64,000 bases of DNA from Rhodobacter ferrooxidans (GTDB lineage: Bacteria > Pseudomonadota > Alphaproteobacteria > Rhodobacterales > Rhodobacteraceae), in contig NZ_ACYY01000002.1 of NCBI RefSeq assembly GCF_000176015.1, positions 124,001-188,000 of the forward strand, in the 5' to 3' direction. Position 1 is the stretch's first letter. Each line of letters opens with the position of its first letter. Of this stretch, positions 20,157 to 28,053 are shown piece by piece. Below the pieces are notes generated by a model. It searched no databases and was not told where the DNA came from. It was given only the letters and a program-made list of their open reading frames with translations. The position numbers and the translations under genes are program-made.

Positions 20157-22037
20157 TCAGGTCAGCCAGACCCGCGCTTGCGGTGGCAAGGCGATCAGCC
20201 CACCGTAAGGCACCACCGGCTGATCCGACAGCGCGTCGTGCAGCCGCGTCACCCCCTTCGCCCGGGCAAAGCTTTCCGGCAGATGCCGCCAATCGTCGGC
20301 AAAGTTGAACAGGCACAACACCGTGCCCGCAGGCGCCCGGCGGGCCACGGCAAACACGCCGGGCAGGCCGCAATCCAGGACCTCGGTCGGTGACGCGCCG
20401 TGCAGCGCCGGGGTGGCGCGGCGGCGGGTCAGGATGTGGCGGGTGCCGCGGAATACCTTTGCCGCCGGGGTATCGGCGGTTTCGCGAGTGGCGGCCACCG
20501 TCCAATCCATCATGGGCCGGTGAATCCAGCGGCTGTCATGTGCGTGGTCGGGCTGGTCCAGATAGCCGTGGTCGTTCAGCATGGCCAGCTCGTCGCCCAT
20601 GTAGATCAACGGGATACCGCCATAGGCCGCGATCAGTGCGTGCCCCAGCAGGATGCGCTGGATCGCCACCTCGACCCCCGCCGCATCGCCCATAGCCATC
20701 GCCTTTTCCAGCCCGGCAAGGCTGGCGAATGTGCCGGAGATTCGCTTGTCGCCGGTGGTTTGGTTCACCTGAAACAGCGCGCCGCGGGCGAAAGAGCCGG
20801 GAAAGCTGCCCTCGTAGAAATCCGACAGATAGGTGCGATGCGCGCCGCCGCTGATGCCCAGCGCGTTGGCGTCCTCATCGGTGATGGCCCAGCCGATATC
20901 GTCGTGGCAGCGGATATAGGTGGCATAGGTGGCGTTGTTCAGCGTGGCCGGGAAATGGCTGCGCAGCACATGGGTCATCAGGCGGGTGTCGCGGGTGGCC
21001 AGCGCGCTCCAGAACTGCACCATCAGGCTGTTGTGATAGGCCAGATTGCCCTCGCGCCCATCGTGCCTGCCGCGGCCAAGGTAGGGCAGCATCTCGGCGG
21101 GGGCCACGATCGCCTCCTCCAGATGGATCACCGCCGGGGCCGCGATGCGACTGCACGCCCGCAGCGCCTGCAACAGCATATGCACCTCGGGTTCCGACTG
21201 GCAGCGGGTGCCAAGGCGCTTCCACATGAAGGCAACGGCGTCCAGCCGCACCACATCGACGCCGCGATTGGCCAGGTTCAGCATGATCCCGACCATTTCC
21301 AGAAACACCTGCGGATTGGCCCAGTTCAGATCCCACTGGTGTTCGTTGAAGGTGGTCCAGACCCATTTGCCGAACTCGGGGTAATGGGTGAAACTGCCCG
21401 GCGCATTGTCGGGAAACACCTCGACCAGCGTGCGTTCGAAGCGCTTTGGAAGGCTGTCGTCGTCGAACATCAGGTAGTAGTCCTGATACTTCGGGTCGCC
21501 ATTGCGGGCCTTCTGCGCCCAGTCGTGTTCCTTGGCGGTGTGGTTCAGCACGAGGTCGATGCACAGGCTGATGCCACGGGCGCGCAGGGCTTTGGCCGTC
21601 GCCTCGAAGTCTTCCATCGTGCCAAAGGCCGGGTTGATGGCGCGGTAATCCATCACCGAATAGCCGCCGTCACTGTCGCCGGGGCGGGGTTTCAGGCAGG
21701 GCATCAGATGCACATAGGTGATGCCAAGGTCTTGCAAGTAATCAAGCTTTTCCAGGATGCCCGGCAGCGTTCCGGCAAAGCGGTCGATGTAGAACACATA
21801 GCCCGCACGGTCGGAACGCTGGAACCAGTCCGGCTCCAGATCGCGTTGCAGGTCCAGATGCCGCAGGTCGGCGGGGCGGGCCTCCCAGGCGGCGCGCAGG
21901 GCGCCCAACAGGGCGTCGCGAAAGGTCGGATAGTCGGCGCGATGGCCAAAAAGCGCGTCGAGCATCGGCCAGAGGTCGGGGGCACTGCGGGCGAGCCGCA
22001 GGTCGAAGATTTCGTCCACCGCCGCCATCTTTGCCAT
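20157..22037 (-). CDS. amylosucrase-like GH13 alpha-glucan enzyme
   Basis: Glycoside hydrolase family 13 (subfamily 4 type) enzyme of 626 residues. The helical N-terminal domain is followed by the barrel: YVHLMPCLKPRPGDSDGGYSVMDY, DLVLNHTAKEHDW, the nucleophile Asp in GVDVVRLDAVAFMWKRLGT, acid/base Glu in VIHLEEAIVAP and transition-state Asp in IRCHDDIGW. Amylosucrases build alpha-1,4-glucan from sucrose; sucrose hydrolase is the close alternative. No signal peptide, so cytoplasmic. GGGAGGA precedes ATG 22037. A LacI-type operator (22067-22086) lies 30 bases upstream, suggesting sugar control. Confidence 0.88.
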   Translation of the reverse strand: MAKMAAVDEIFDLRLARSAPDLWPMLDALFGHRADYPTFRDALLGALRAAWEARPADLRHLDLQRDLEPDWFQRSDRAGYVFYIDRFAGTLPGILEKLDYLQDLGITYVHLMPCLKPRPGDSDGGYSVMDYRAINPAFGTMEDFEATAKALRARGISLCIDLVLNHTAKEHDWAQKARNGDPKYQDYYLMFDDDSLPKRFERTLVEVFPDNAPGSFTHYPEFGKWVWTTFNEHQWDLNWANPQVFLEMVGIMLNLANRGVDVVRLDAVAFMWKRLGTRCQSEPEVHMLLQALRACSRIAAPAVIHLEEAIVAPAEMLPYLGRGRHDGREGNLAYHNSLMVQFWSALATRDTRLMTHVLRSHFPATLNNATYATYIRCHDDIGWAITDEDANALGISGGAHRTYLSDFYEGSFPGSFARGALFQVNQTTGDKRISGTFASLAGLEKAMAMGDAAGVEVAIQRILLGHALIAAYGGIPLIYMGDELAMLNDHGYLDQPDHAHDSRWIHRPMMDWTVAATRETADTPAAKVFRGTRHILTRRRATPALHGASPTEVLDCGLPGVFAVARRAPAGTVLCLFNFADDWRHLPESFARAKGVTRLHDALSDQPVVPYGGLIALPPQARVWLT

Positions 22038-22066
22038 GGAATCCTCCCGTTTCGCACAAGATAGAG

Positions 22067-22086
22067 TTTCCAAAGCGGTTTGGAAA
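22067..22086. promoter_or_regulatory. LacI/GalR-family operator candidate
   Basis: Inverted repeat TTTCCAAA (22067-22074) / TTTGGAAA (22079-22086) with GCGG between, giving the central CG typical of LacI-family sites. It lies between the amylosucrase start (22037) and the stop of the L,D-transpeptidase gene (22091). No LacI regulator is visible in the window. Confidence 0.6.
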
Positions 22087-22090
22087 GAGG

Positions 22091-22600
22091 TTATGGCGTG
22101 ATCATCAGCCTTGTGCCCAGCGTCAGCCGCGGCGCGATCCACATGAGGTCGGTGCGAGAAAAGGCGACACAACCGGCGGTCGGGTAACGCGGCCTGCGCC
22201 AGATGTGCACGAAGATCGCAGAACCTTTGCCGGGTGCTGCCATCGGAAAGTTCCAGTCGGTGACCAGCAGCAGATCATACATCGGGTCGGCACGGCTGAG
22301 GCGTTCGTGGCTGAAGCGGTGCGGCGCGCGGACCGGGTGATTGTAGGCGGGGTCTCTGGCATCGTCCGACCACAGGTCGCCGGGGCCGATCGGTTGCGCC
22401 CAAGCGGGCAGGGTCGCCGCGGCAATCCGGTCCGGGCGGAAAAGCATGCCGACGATATGATGTTGCCCGGCAGGCGTGGCACGGTCGCCTTCGCGCTTTT
22501 TCTGCGGCGCCACGATGCCACCGCGACCAACCGAACAGGGGAAATTCCGCCCCTGAAACCGCGCGCCCCAGCGGGATGCAACCAGGTCGGCGGGGCTCAC
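22091..22600 (-). CDS. L,D-transpeptidase (YkuD) family protein
   Basis: 169-residue YkuD-fold protein. The catalytic region reads FVHIWRRPRYPTAGCVAF, with the conserved His and the nucleophilic Cys of the SxGC-type motif (here TAGC). There is no obvious signal peptide or membrane anchor, which is unusual for a peptidoglycan crosslinker, although this short subfamily is frequent in alphaproteobacteria. Start is GTG 22600, whose codon overlaps the ribA stop by 4 bases (GTGA), so it depends on ribA translation. Confidence 0.82.
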   Translation of the reverse strand: MSPADLVASRWGARFQGRNFPCSVGRGGIVAPQKKREGDRATPAGQHHIVGMLFRPDRIAAATLPAWAQPIGPGDLWSDDARDPAYNHPVRAPHRFSHERLSRADPMYDLLLVTDWNFPMAAPGKGSAIFVHIWRRPRYPTAGCVAFSRTDLMWIAPRLTLGTRLMITP

Positions 22601-23685
22601 AGCAGGTGCCCCGATTTGGCGGCCTTGGTGGCAAGGTAGGCGGCGTTCTGCTCGGTTTGGCCGACATGCAGCGCCACCCGTTCGGTCACGGTCAGGCCGT
22701 TGGCGGCCAGCATCGCCAGCTTGCGCGGGTTGTTGGTCAGCAGGCGCACCGCCGAAAACCCCATCTGCCGCAGCATCCCAGCACCCAGCCGGAAATCGCG
22801 CTCGTCGTCTTCGAACCCCAGACGGTGGTTGGCCTGCACGGTGTCAAAGCCTTGATCCTGCAAGGAATAGGCGCGCATCTTGTTGGCAAGGCCGATGCCG
22901 CGCCCCTCCTGGTTCAGATACAACAGCACCCCCGCGCCTTCCGCCCCCATCTGCGCCAAGGCCGCGCGCAGTTGCGGGCCGCAATCGCATTTCAGGCTGC
23001 CCAGCACGTCGCCGGTGAAACAGGCCGAGTGCAACCGCGCCAGCACCGGGTGCTGCCGGTCGGGGCGACCGATCTCGATGGCATAGTGGTCCTCGCCGCC
23101 ATCCTCGGGGCGGAACACATGCAGCCGCCCGGCCTGACTGGCCGCCATCGGCAGCCGGGCCGAGATAACCTCGCGCAGCGGCGAGGCGCGGTCAAGCTCG
23201 GGCAAAGCCTCGGCCAACGCCAGCAGGGTCAGGTTGCCGCTGGCGGCCAAGGCGGCACCATCGGTCACCGGCAGCACCAGCACCGCAGGCAGCAGATGCG
23301 CCGATTTCGCCAGCGCAATCGCGGCGCGGTGCAGGCTGGCAGAGCCGCCGCGCAGGCTGTGGAACGGGCCTTTCATCGGCACCCGCAGGTCATCGGCCGG
23401 GTCAGCCATCGCCGCAAGCCAGTCCAGCCCCACATCGTCGCTCAGCGCCAGCCGCACCAGATCGCCGTCATAGGCCGGGGTTTTCAGCGTCTCGGCCCGC
23501 CGCGCGGTGATTGCCAGTTCCGGCCGACCCATGCCGCGCAGCGCCTCCAGCCGCGCCGCCGACAGCGCCTCGACCGCCACCACCAGCGCAGCCTGCGGCC
23601 CATCGGTCAGCACCACCGGCACGCCCATGCGCAGATCGCCGCGGGCGCGAGTCAGCCGTTCGATGATGCTGGGGGCCAGGGTCAT
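22597..23685 (-). CDS. ribA: GTP cyclohydrolase II
   Basis: First enzyme of riboflavin synthesis, converting GTP to the pyrimidine 5-phosphate and formate. Zinc ligands are in CFTGDVLGSLKCDCGPQ, followed by LLYLNQEGRGIGLANKMRAY and LLTNNPRKL. At 362 residues it is much longer than E. coli RibA (196): an N-terminal region of about 150 residues precedes the catalytic domain and lacks the motifs of a working RibB, as is usual in Rhodobacteraceae. ATG 23685 has AAGGAC 7 bases upstream. Convergence is with nothing; cenR is divergent 150 bases away. Coupled to the L,D-transpeptidase gene. Confidence 0.93.
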   Translation of the reverse strand: MTLAPSIIERLTRARGDLRMGVPVVLTDGPQAALVVAVEALSAARLEALRGMGRPELAITARRAETLKTPAYDGDLVRLALSDDVGLDWLAAMADPADDLRVPMKGPFHSLRGGSASLHRAAIALAKSAHLLPAVLVLPVTDGAALAASGNLTLLALAEALPELDRASPLREVISARLPMAASQAGRLHVFRPEDGGEDHYAIEIGRPDRQHPVLARLHSACFTGDVLGSLKCDCGPQLRAALAQMGAEGAGVLLYLNQEGRGIGLANKMRAYSLQDQGFDTVQANHRLGFEDDERDFRLGAGMLRQMGFSAVRLLTNNPRKLAMLAANGLTVTERVALHVGQTEQNAAYLATKAAKSGHLL

Positions 23686-23835
23686 GCGCCGTCCTTTCGC
23701 CCCTTGTTTAAAGGGCGCCGCAGCAAATTGAAACATTTCCCCCGCCTGCGACACGTCCGCGTGAGAAATCTGTCGCATATCTTGTCGCAAAGGTGAGCCG
23801 GGCGCATGTCTGTCGCACCCAACCGGAGCAATACC

Positions 23836-24522
23836 ATGGCATCCTTGCGAAAAATCCTTCTGGTCGATGACGACGACGACCTGCGCGAAGCCCTCAGCGA
23901 GCAATTGGTGATGACCGAGGACTTCGACGTGTTCGAAGCCGCCACCGGGGCCGAGGGCATGGAAAAGGCCAAGGCCGGCCCCTATGATCTGGTGATCCTC
24001 GACGTCGGCCTGCCCGACACCGACGGGCGCGAGCTGTGCCGGCGGATGCGCAAGGTCGGGGTAAAATGCCCGATCCTGATGCTGACCGGGCATGATTCGG
24101 ATGCCGACACCATTCTGGGGCTGGACGCGGGCGCCAACGACTATGTGACCAAGCCGTTCAAGTTTCCGGTGCTGCTGGCACGCATCCGGGCGCAGTTGCG
24201 CACGCACGAGCAATCGGAGGATGCGATCTTCCAGCTTGGCCCCTACACCTTCAAACCGGCGCAGAAACTGCTGCTGGATGCCAAGGACAAGAAGATCCGG
24301 CTGACCGAGAAAGAGACCAACATCCTGAAGTATCTGTATCGCGCCACACAATCTGTTGTGGCCCGTGATGTGCTGCTGCATGAGGTCTGGGGCTATAACG
24401 CCGGGGTGACGACCCATACGCTGGAAACCCACATCTACCGGCTGCGCCAGAAGATCGAACCCGATCCGTCGAACGCGCGGCTGCTGGTCACCGAAAGCGG
24501 CGGCTATCGGCTCGTGGCATAA
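23836..24522 (+). CDS. cenR: CenR-type OmpR-family response regulator
   Basis: 228-residue two-domain response regulator. Receiver: ILLVDDDDDLREAL, phospho-acceptor Asp in DLVILDVGLPDTDGRE (about residue 58), LTGHDSDADTILGLDAGANDYVTKPF. Output winged helix: IRLTEKETNILKYLYRA and the recognition stretch TTHTLETHIYRLRQKIEPD. This closely follows CenR of Caulobacter and Rhodobacter, an essential regulator of envelope and cell division. There is no adjacent histidine kinase, as expected for that orphan arrangement. GGAG lies before ATG 23836; a start at 23806 is less likely. Confidence 0.83.
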   Translation: MASLRKILLVDDDDDLREALSEQLVMTEDFDVFEAATGAEGMEKAKAGPYDLVILDVGLPDTDGRELCRRMRKVGVKCPILMLTGHDSDADTILGLDAGANDYVTKPFKFPVLLARIRAQLRTHEQSEDAIFQLGPYTFKPAQKLLLDAKDKKIRLTEKETNILKYLYRATQSVVARDVLLHEVWGYNAGVTTHTLETHIYRLRQKIEPDPSNARLLVTESGGYRLVA

Positions 24523-24559
24523 ACGCCATACTGCAGTTCGAAAGTGTCTAGCGGACTGG

Positions 24560-24692
24560 ACAGTCGGAGGTTGCAGTGCAACCATGGATTGAAGGCTATG
24601 GCGATCTTCTGAAGTTCCCCTTGTCGCGTCGGGGTCATGGCGCGGCTACCTCCCTGTTGGACCTGGCCGGGCGTTTGCCCGGCCGTTTTTTT
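24560..24692 (+). ncRNA. small RNA candidate or cenR 3' UTR
   Basis: A transcript ending at the 24665-24692 terminator would carry the single-stranded CTACCTCCCT (complementary to ribosome sites) just upstream of the terminator stem, the layout seen in alphaproteobacterial regulatory RNAs with anti-SD loops. The 5' end is a guess and no promoter is clear, so it may simply be the processed 3' end of cenR mRNA. Confidence 0.25.
24665..24692 (+). terminator. rho-independent terminator downstream of cenR
   Basis: Stem GGCCGGGC (24665-24672) / GCCCGGCC (24677-24684), loop GTTT, then G and seven T. Confidence 0.93.
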
Positions 24693-24824
24693 GGGCGCCC
24701 CCCCCGTGGCAGCCCTGCGAATATTCCGGCGTCAGGGGCTTTAATTCCGCTGTTAACTGCTTAAATACCGCAATGACGCAATCTGCGTCGGATTGGGGCA
24801 GTGTCCCCTTTGAGGGTTCTTCGA

Positions 24825-25148
24825 ATGAAACTGCGTTCTGGTTTTGTCGGTGTGGCCATGGCGAGCGCTTTGATGGCGGCCCCGGCTTTGGCGCAAGATC
24901 TTGCCTTCACGCTGACCAACAACTCCGGCGTCGATCTGACCGAGTTTTATGCCTCGCCGGTGGGCGTTGACAGTTGGGAAGAAGACATTCTGGGCGGCGC
25001 GGTGCTGCCTGCCGGGTCGTCGGGGCAGGTGACGATCGGCGATGCCCGCGACGTCTGCGACTATGACCTGCGCATGGTGTTCGCCGATGGCGACGTGATC
25101 GAGCAGTCGGGCAACCTTTGCGAAACCGGCAGCTACACGATCAACTGA
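24825..25148 (+). CDS. small exported protein of unknown function
   Basis: 107 residues with a clear signal peptide (GFVGVAMASALMAAPALAQ, cleavage near residue 24), leaving an acidic mature domain of about 83 residues: DLAFTLTNNSGVDLTEFYASP, then GAVLPAGSSGQVTI, DVCDYDLRMVFADGDV and a second Cys in GNLCETG. The two cysteines probably form a disulfide in the periplasm. Small proteins like this are common in Rhodobacterales but I know of no function. ATG 24825 begins the signal peptide; followed by its own terminator at 25183-25213. Confidence 0.8.
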   Translation: MKLRSGFVGVAMASALMAAPALAQDLAFTLTNNSGVDLTEFYASPVGVDSWEEDILGGAVLPAGSSGQVTIGDARDVCDYDLRMVFADGDVIEQSGNLCETGSYTIN

Positions 25149-25182
25149 TTGGGCAACTGATCGACCGCCAGGACAGCAATTC

Positions 25183-25213
25183 AACGCGCCGCGAGCCGCT
25201 CGTGGCGCGTTTT
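25183..25213 (+). terminator. rho-independent terminator of the small exported protein gene
   Basis: Arms AACGCGCCGCGAG and CTCGTGGCGCGTT pair with one G-U, loop CCG, ending in TTTT. Confidence 0.8.
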
Positions 25214-25277
25214 CATTTGGCGGCACGGCTGGACCGCAGCGCCGTTTCATGGTGCAAAGGGGCAAAGGAGAACCGCC

Positions 25278-26066
25278 ATGGCCTTCACCCTTGCCACCTG
25301 GAACATCAACTCGGTGCGGTTGCGCGAGGGGTTGGTGGCGCGGCTGATGGCCGAGGAAGCGCCCGACATCCTGTGTTTGCAGGAATGTAAAAGCCCGGTG
25401 GACAAGATCCCGCTGGAGCAGTTTCAGGCGCTGGGCTACCGCTACATGGTGGCGCGCGGCCAGAAGGGCTACAACGGCGTGGCCATCCTGTCGAAACTGC
25501 CGATCATGGATGCAGGCGACCGGGATTTCGCGTCGATGGGCCATGCGCGGCATGTGGCGGCACGGCTGGAGAACGGCGTGACCATCCACAACTGCTATGT
25601 GCCCGCGGGCGGCGACATTCCCGACCGCGACCAGAACGAAAAATTTGGCCAGAAGCTGGATTTCCTGACCGAGATGCGCGACTGGTGCCGTTGGGAAAAG
25701 CCCGACCGCGCCATTCTGGTGGGCGATCTGAACATCGCCCCGCGCGAGGATGACGTGTGGAGCCACAAGGCGCTGCTGAAGATCGTATCGCACACGCCCA
25801 TCGAGGTGGATCATCTGACCGCGGTGATGGAGGCGGGTTCCTGGGTCGATGTGACCCGCGCCGATATCCCCGAAGGCCCGCTTTATAGCTGGTGGAGCTA
25901 CCGCGCCGCCGAATGGGGCGCTGCCGACAAGGGCCGCCGGTTGGACCATATCTGGGCCACGCCGGATATCGCCAGCGCCGCCCATTCCAGCCGCATCCTG
26001 CGCGCCGCGCGGGGCTGGCAGCAGCCCAGCGACCACGCGCCGGTGTTCGCGACCTTCGATCTTTGA
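25278..26066 (+). CDS. xthA: exodeoxyribonuclease III
   Basis: AP endonuclease/3'-5' exonuclease of 262 residues for base excision repair. LATWNINSVRLR, LCLQECKSP (metal Glu), YNGVAILSK, LVGDLNIAP and the C-terminal DHIWATP and SDHAPVFATF (catalytic Asp-His) are all intact. AAAGGAGAA lies before ATG 25278. Single gene; its stop codon touches a repeated palindrome at 26068-26110. Confidence 0.95.
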   Translation: MAFTLATWNINSVRLREGLVARLMAEEAPDILCLQECKSPVDKIPLEQFQALGYRYMVARGQKGYNGVAILSKLPIMDAGDRDFASMGHARHVAARLENGVTIHNCYVPAGGDIPDRDQNEKFGQKLDFLTEMRDWCRWEKPDRAILVGDLNIAPREDDVWSHKALLKIVSHTPIEVDHLTAVMEAGSWVDVTRADIPEGPLYSWWSYRAAEWGAADKGRRLDHIWATPDIASAAHSSRILRAARGWQQPSDHAPVFATFDL

Positions 26067-26067
26067 A

Positions 26068-26110
26068 GCGCATTCCGAAAAGTGTGACGCGGTTTTCGGA
26101 TGGAATGCGC
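26068..26110. repeat. AAAAGTG-GGTTTT palindromic element, copy 2
   Basis: GCGCATTCC (26068-26076) pairs with GGAATGCGC (26102-26110), and CGAAAA (26076-26081) with TTTTCG (26093-26098). It starts 2 bases after the xthA stop, in the same relative position as copy 1 after the YggS gene (both read TGAAGCGC across the stop codon). Confidence 0.8.
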
Positions 26111-26134
26111 GCAAACTGATGGAGCCGAAGCCTC

Positions 26135-26163
26135 TTGGCCTTTCGCGGCGTGATGCGCATATA
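26135..26163 (+). promoter_or_regulatory. promoter candidate for the thioredoxin/TPR gene
   Basis: TTGGCC (26135-26140), 17-base spacer, CATATA (26158-26163); start codon 31 bases after the -10. Confidence 0.4.
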
Positions 26164-26193
26164 GGGGCAAAGCCACAGACCCATGAGGAAATG

Positions 26194-27105
26194 ATGTTCG
26201 GAATTGGTGACAAACCGCTGGCCAACGGTGCCGCAGCCACGCTGATCAAGGACGGCAATGAGGCCAGCTTCATGGTCGATGTGATCGACGCCAGCAATGA
26301 CGTGCCGGTGATCGTCGATTTCTGGGCGCCGTGGTGCGGGCCGTGCAAGACGCTTGGCCCGGCGCTGGAGGCGGCGGTCACGGCGGCGGGCGGCAAGGTC
26401 CGCATGGTCAAGATCAACGTCGATGAAAATCAGGCGATTGCCGCGCAACTGCGGATCCAGTCGATTCCCACCGTCTATGCCTTCTGGCAGGGCAAGCCCG
26501 CCGATGGCTTTCAAGGCGCGTTGCCGCCGTCCGAGGTGAAGAAATTCGTCGATAAAATCGCGGCGCTGGCGGGCGACGGCGGGCTGGCCGAGGCTTTGGA
26601 GGCCGCCGAAGCCATGCTGACCGAAGGCGCCGTGGTCGATGCCGCCGAAACCTTTGCCGCCATCCTGGGCGAAGAGCCGGGCAATGCCGCCGCCTATGGC
26701 GGGCTGATCCGCTGCCACATCGCTTTGGGCGAGCTGGATCAGGCGCAAGCCTTCGCCGATGCCGCCCCCCCGGCGATCACCAAGGCCAAGGAGATCGAGG
26801 CCGCCCGCGCGCAGATCGAACTGGCGCGGCAGGCCGCCAACGCAGGCCCGGAGGCCGAGTTGCAGGCCGCCGTTCAGGCCAACCCCGACGACCCGCAGGC
26901 GCGGTTCGATCTGGCGCTGGCGCTGCATGCCGCGGGCAAGGTGGAAGCCGCGGTGGACGAATTGCTGGAGCTGTTCCGCCGCGACCGCGAATGGAACAAC
27001 GGCGCCGCCCGCACTCAGCTTTTCACCATTTTCGAGGCGCTGAAACCACAAGATCCGATTGTGCTGAAAGGTCGCCGCCGGTTGTCGTCGATGATATTTG
27101 CCTGA
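26194..27105 (+). CDS. cnoX: thioredoxin-domain/TPR co-chaperone (CnoX/YbbN-like)
   Basis: 303 residues. An N-terminal thioredoxin fold with WCGPCKT in VIVDFWAPWCGPCKTLGP (about residues 48-54), then an all-helical tetratricopeptide half rich in Ala and Glu. This is the YbbN/CnoX layout: a holdase that hands oxidised clients to GroEL or DnaK. Unlike E. coli YbbN (SxxC), both active-site cysteines are present, so it should also have redox activity. ATG 26194 is preferred over 26191 because GAGGAA is 5 bases away. The next gene's promoter overlaps its stop. Confidence 0.87.
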   Translation: MFGIGDKPLANGAAATLIKDGNEASFMVDVIDASNDVPVIVDFWAPWCGPCKTLGPALEAAVTAAGGKVRMVKINVDENQAIAAQLRIQSIPTVYAFWQGKPADGFQGALPPSEVKKFVDKIAALAGDGGLAEALEAAEAMLTEGAVVDAAETFAAILGEEPGNAAAYGGLIRCHIALGELDQAQAFADAAPPAITKAKEIEAARAQIELARQAANAGPEAELQAAVQANPDDPQARFDLALALHAAGKVEAAVDELLELFRRDREWNNGAARTQLFTIFEALKPQDPIVLKGRRRLSSMIFA

Positions 27106-27125
27106 CCGCCGATCCGGTCTAGGTT
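27098..27125 (+). promoter_or_regulatory. promoter candidate for the Lon-N gene (predicts leaderless start)
   Basis: TTGCCT (27098-27103), 16-base spacer, TAGGTT (27120-27125); ATG 27133 is 8 bases after the -10, at the expected transcription start. Confidence 0.4.
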
Positions 27126-27132
27126 GGGGCAC

Positions 27133-27780
27133 ATGATGAAAGCCACAGACCTGCCCGAAACCTTGCCCCTGTTCCCGTTGCCCGGGGCGCTGCTGTTGCC
27201 GCGCGCCCGGCTGCCGCTGCATATCTTCGAGCCACGCTATTTGCAGATGATCGAGGATTGCCTGAAAACCGGCCCGCGGCTGATCGGCATGATCCAGCCG
27301 CGCGAAGTGCCCAATGGCCAGGGCGAGCGCCGGTTGCAGGCCATTGGCTGTGCAGGAAGGCTGACCGGGTTTTCCGAAACCGAGGATGGGCGTTACATGG
27401 TGACGCTGTCGGGCATCTCGCGGTTCCGGCTGCTGCAGGAAACCGCCGGGGCGGTGCCCTACCGGCGCGGCTCGGTCGATTGGGCACCTTTCGCCCGCGA
27501 TCTGGGCAGCGTCGAGGAGGACAAGGGCTTTCGCCGCGAACCGTTCATGGCGCTGCTGGGGCGCTATTTCGCGGCGATGCAGCTTTCAACCGACTGGGGC
27601 AGCCTGAAGGATGCCGAGGTGGAAATGCTGATCAACTCCTTGTCGATGCTGTGCCCCTTTGCCCCCGAGGACAAACAGGCGTTGCTGGAGGCGCCGTCGC
27701 TGACCACGCGGCGCGAGACGCTGGTGACGCTGATGGAATTTGCTTTGCGCGGCGGTGGCGAAGACGAGGTGATGCAATGA
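27133..27780 (+). CDS. Lon N-terminal (LON substrate-binding) domain protein
   Basis: 215 residues consisting of the LON N-terminal domain alone: [34 protein letters not shown] at the start, [23 protein letters not shown] and a helical C-terminal part. No ATPase or protease domain, so it is not a protease; such proteins are widespread and of unknown role. Two adjacent ATG codons (27133, 27136). It overlaps the Trm112 gene by 4 bases (ATGA), so both are made from one mRNA. Confidence 0.88.
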   Translation: MMKATDLPETLPLFPLPGALLLPRARLPLHIFEPRYLQMIEDCLKTGPRLIGMIQPREVPNGQGERRLQAIGCAGRLTGFSETEDGRYMVTLSGISRFRLLQETAGAVPYRRGSVDWAPFARDLGSVEEDKGFRREPFMALLGRYFAAMQLSTDWGSLKDAEVEMLINSLSMLCPFAPEDKQALLEAPSLTTRRETLVTLMEFALRGGGEDEVMQ

Positions 27781-27977
27781 CCGACCCCGAACCGCCCCGC
27801 GACGCCGCGGTGTTCGACCGCCGCATGCTGGAGGCGCTGGTCTGCCCGGTCAGCCATGCCGTGCTGGCCTATGACGCCGACCGCGGCGAGCTGGTGTCCA
27901 AGGCCGCCAATCTGGCGTTTCCGATCCGCGATGGCATTCCGATCATGCTGGTGTCGGAAGCCCGCCAGGTCGGCTGA
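27777..27977 (+). CDS. Trm112-family protein
   Basis: 66-residue Trm112/UPF0434 protein. [16 protein letters not shown] and the conserved [16 protein letters not shown] identify it. In other organisms Trm112 activates methyltransferases for tRNA and ribosome modification. Only one Cys of the usual zinc-ribbon set is visible, as in many alphaproteobacterial members, so zinc binding is doubtful. Translationally coupled to the Lon-N gene. Confidence 0.88.
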   Translation: MTDPEPPRDAAVFDRRMLEALVCPVSHAVLAYDADRGELVSKAANLAFPIRDGIPIMLVSEARQVG

Positions 27978-27982
27978 TGGCC

Positions 27983-28042
27983 GAAAGCCGGGGGTTTCAC
28001 ACCCCCTGCGCGGCCCGTGGGATATATTTGCTAAGGTGAATG
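27983..28042 (+). repeat. ATATTTG intergenic element, copy 2
   Basis: Full-length form: AAGCCGGGGG, loop TTTCACA, CCCCC, then GTGGGATATATTTG and CTAAGGTGAATG. Lies between the convergent Trm112 gene and ubiquinone-type hydroxylase gene. Confidence 0.75.
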
Positions 28043-28053
28043 TGGGCTTGGGT

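Larger units (their letters stand above)
24523..24824. other. 302-base gap after cenR, terminator and possible small RNA
   Basis: No convincing coding frame. The first part ends in a strong hairpin and T-run (24665-24692); just before it is an anti-Shine-Dalgarno-like CTACCTCCCT (24646-24655). The second part is the AT-richer promoter region (TTAACTGCTTAAATACC around 24753-24769) of the small exported protein gene. Confidence 0.5.

Noticed and set aside
24576-24764. 62-residue plus-strand frame after cenR
   Set aside because: It runs straight through the strong terminator hairpin and T-run and has no signal or domain; the DNA is better explained as a terminator and possible small RNA.
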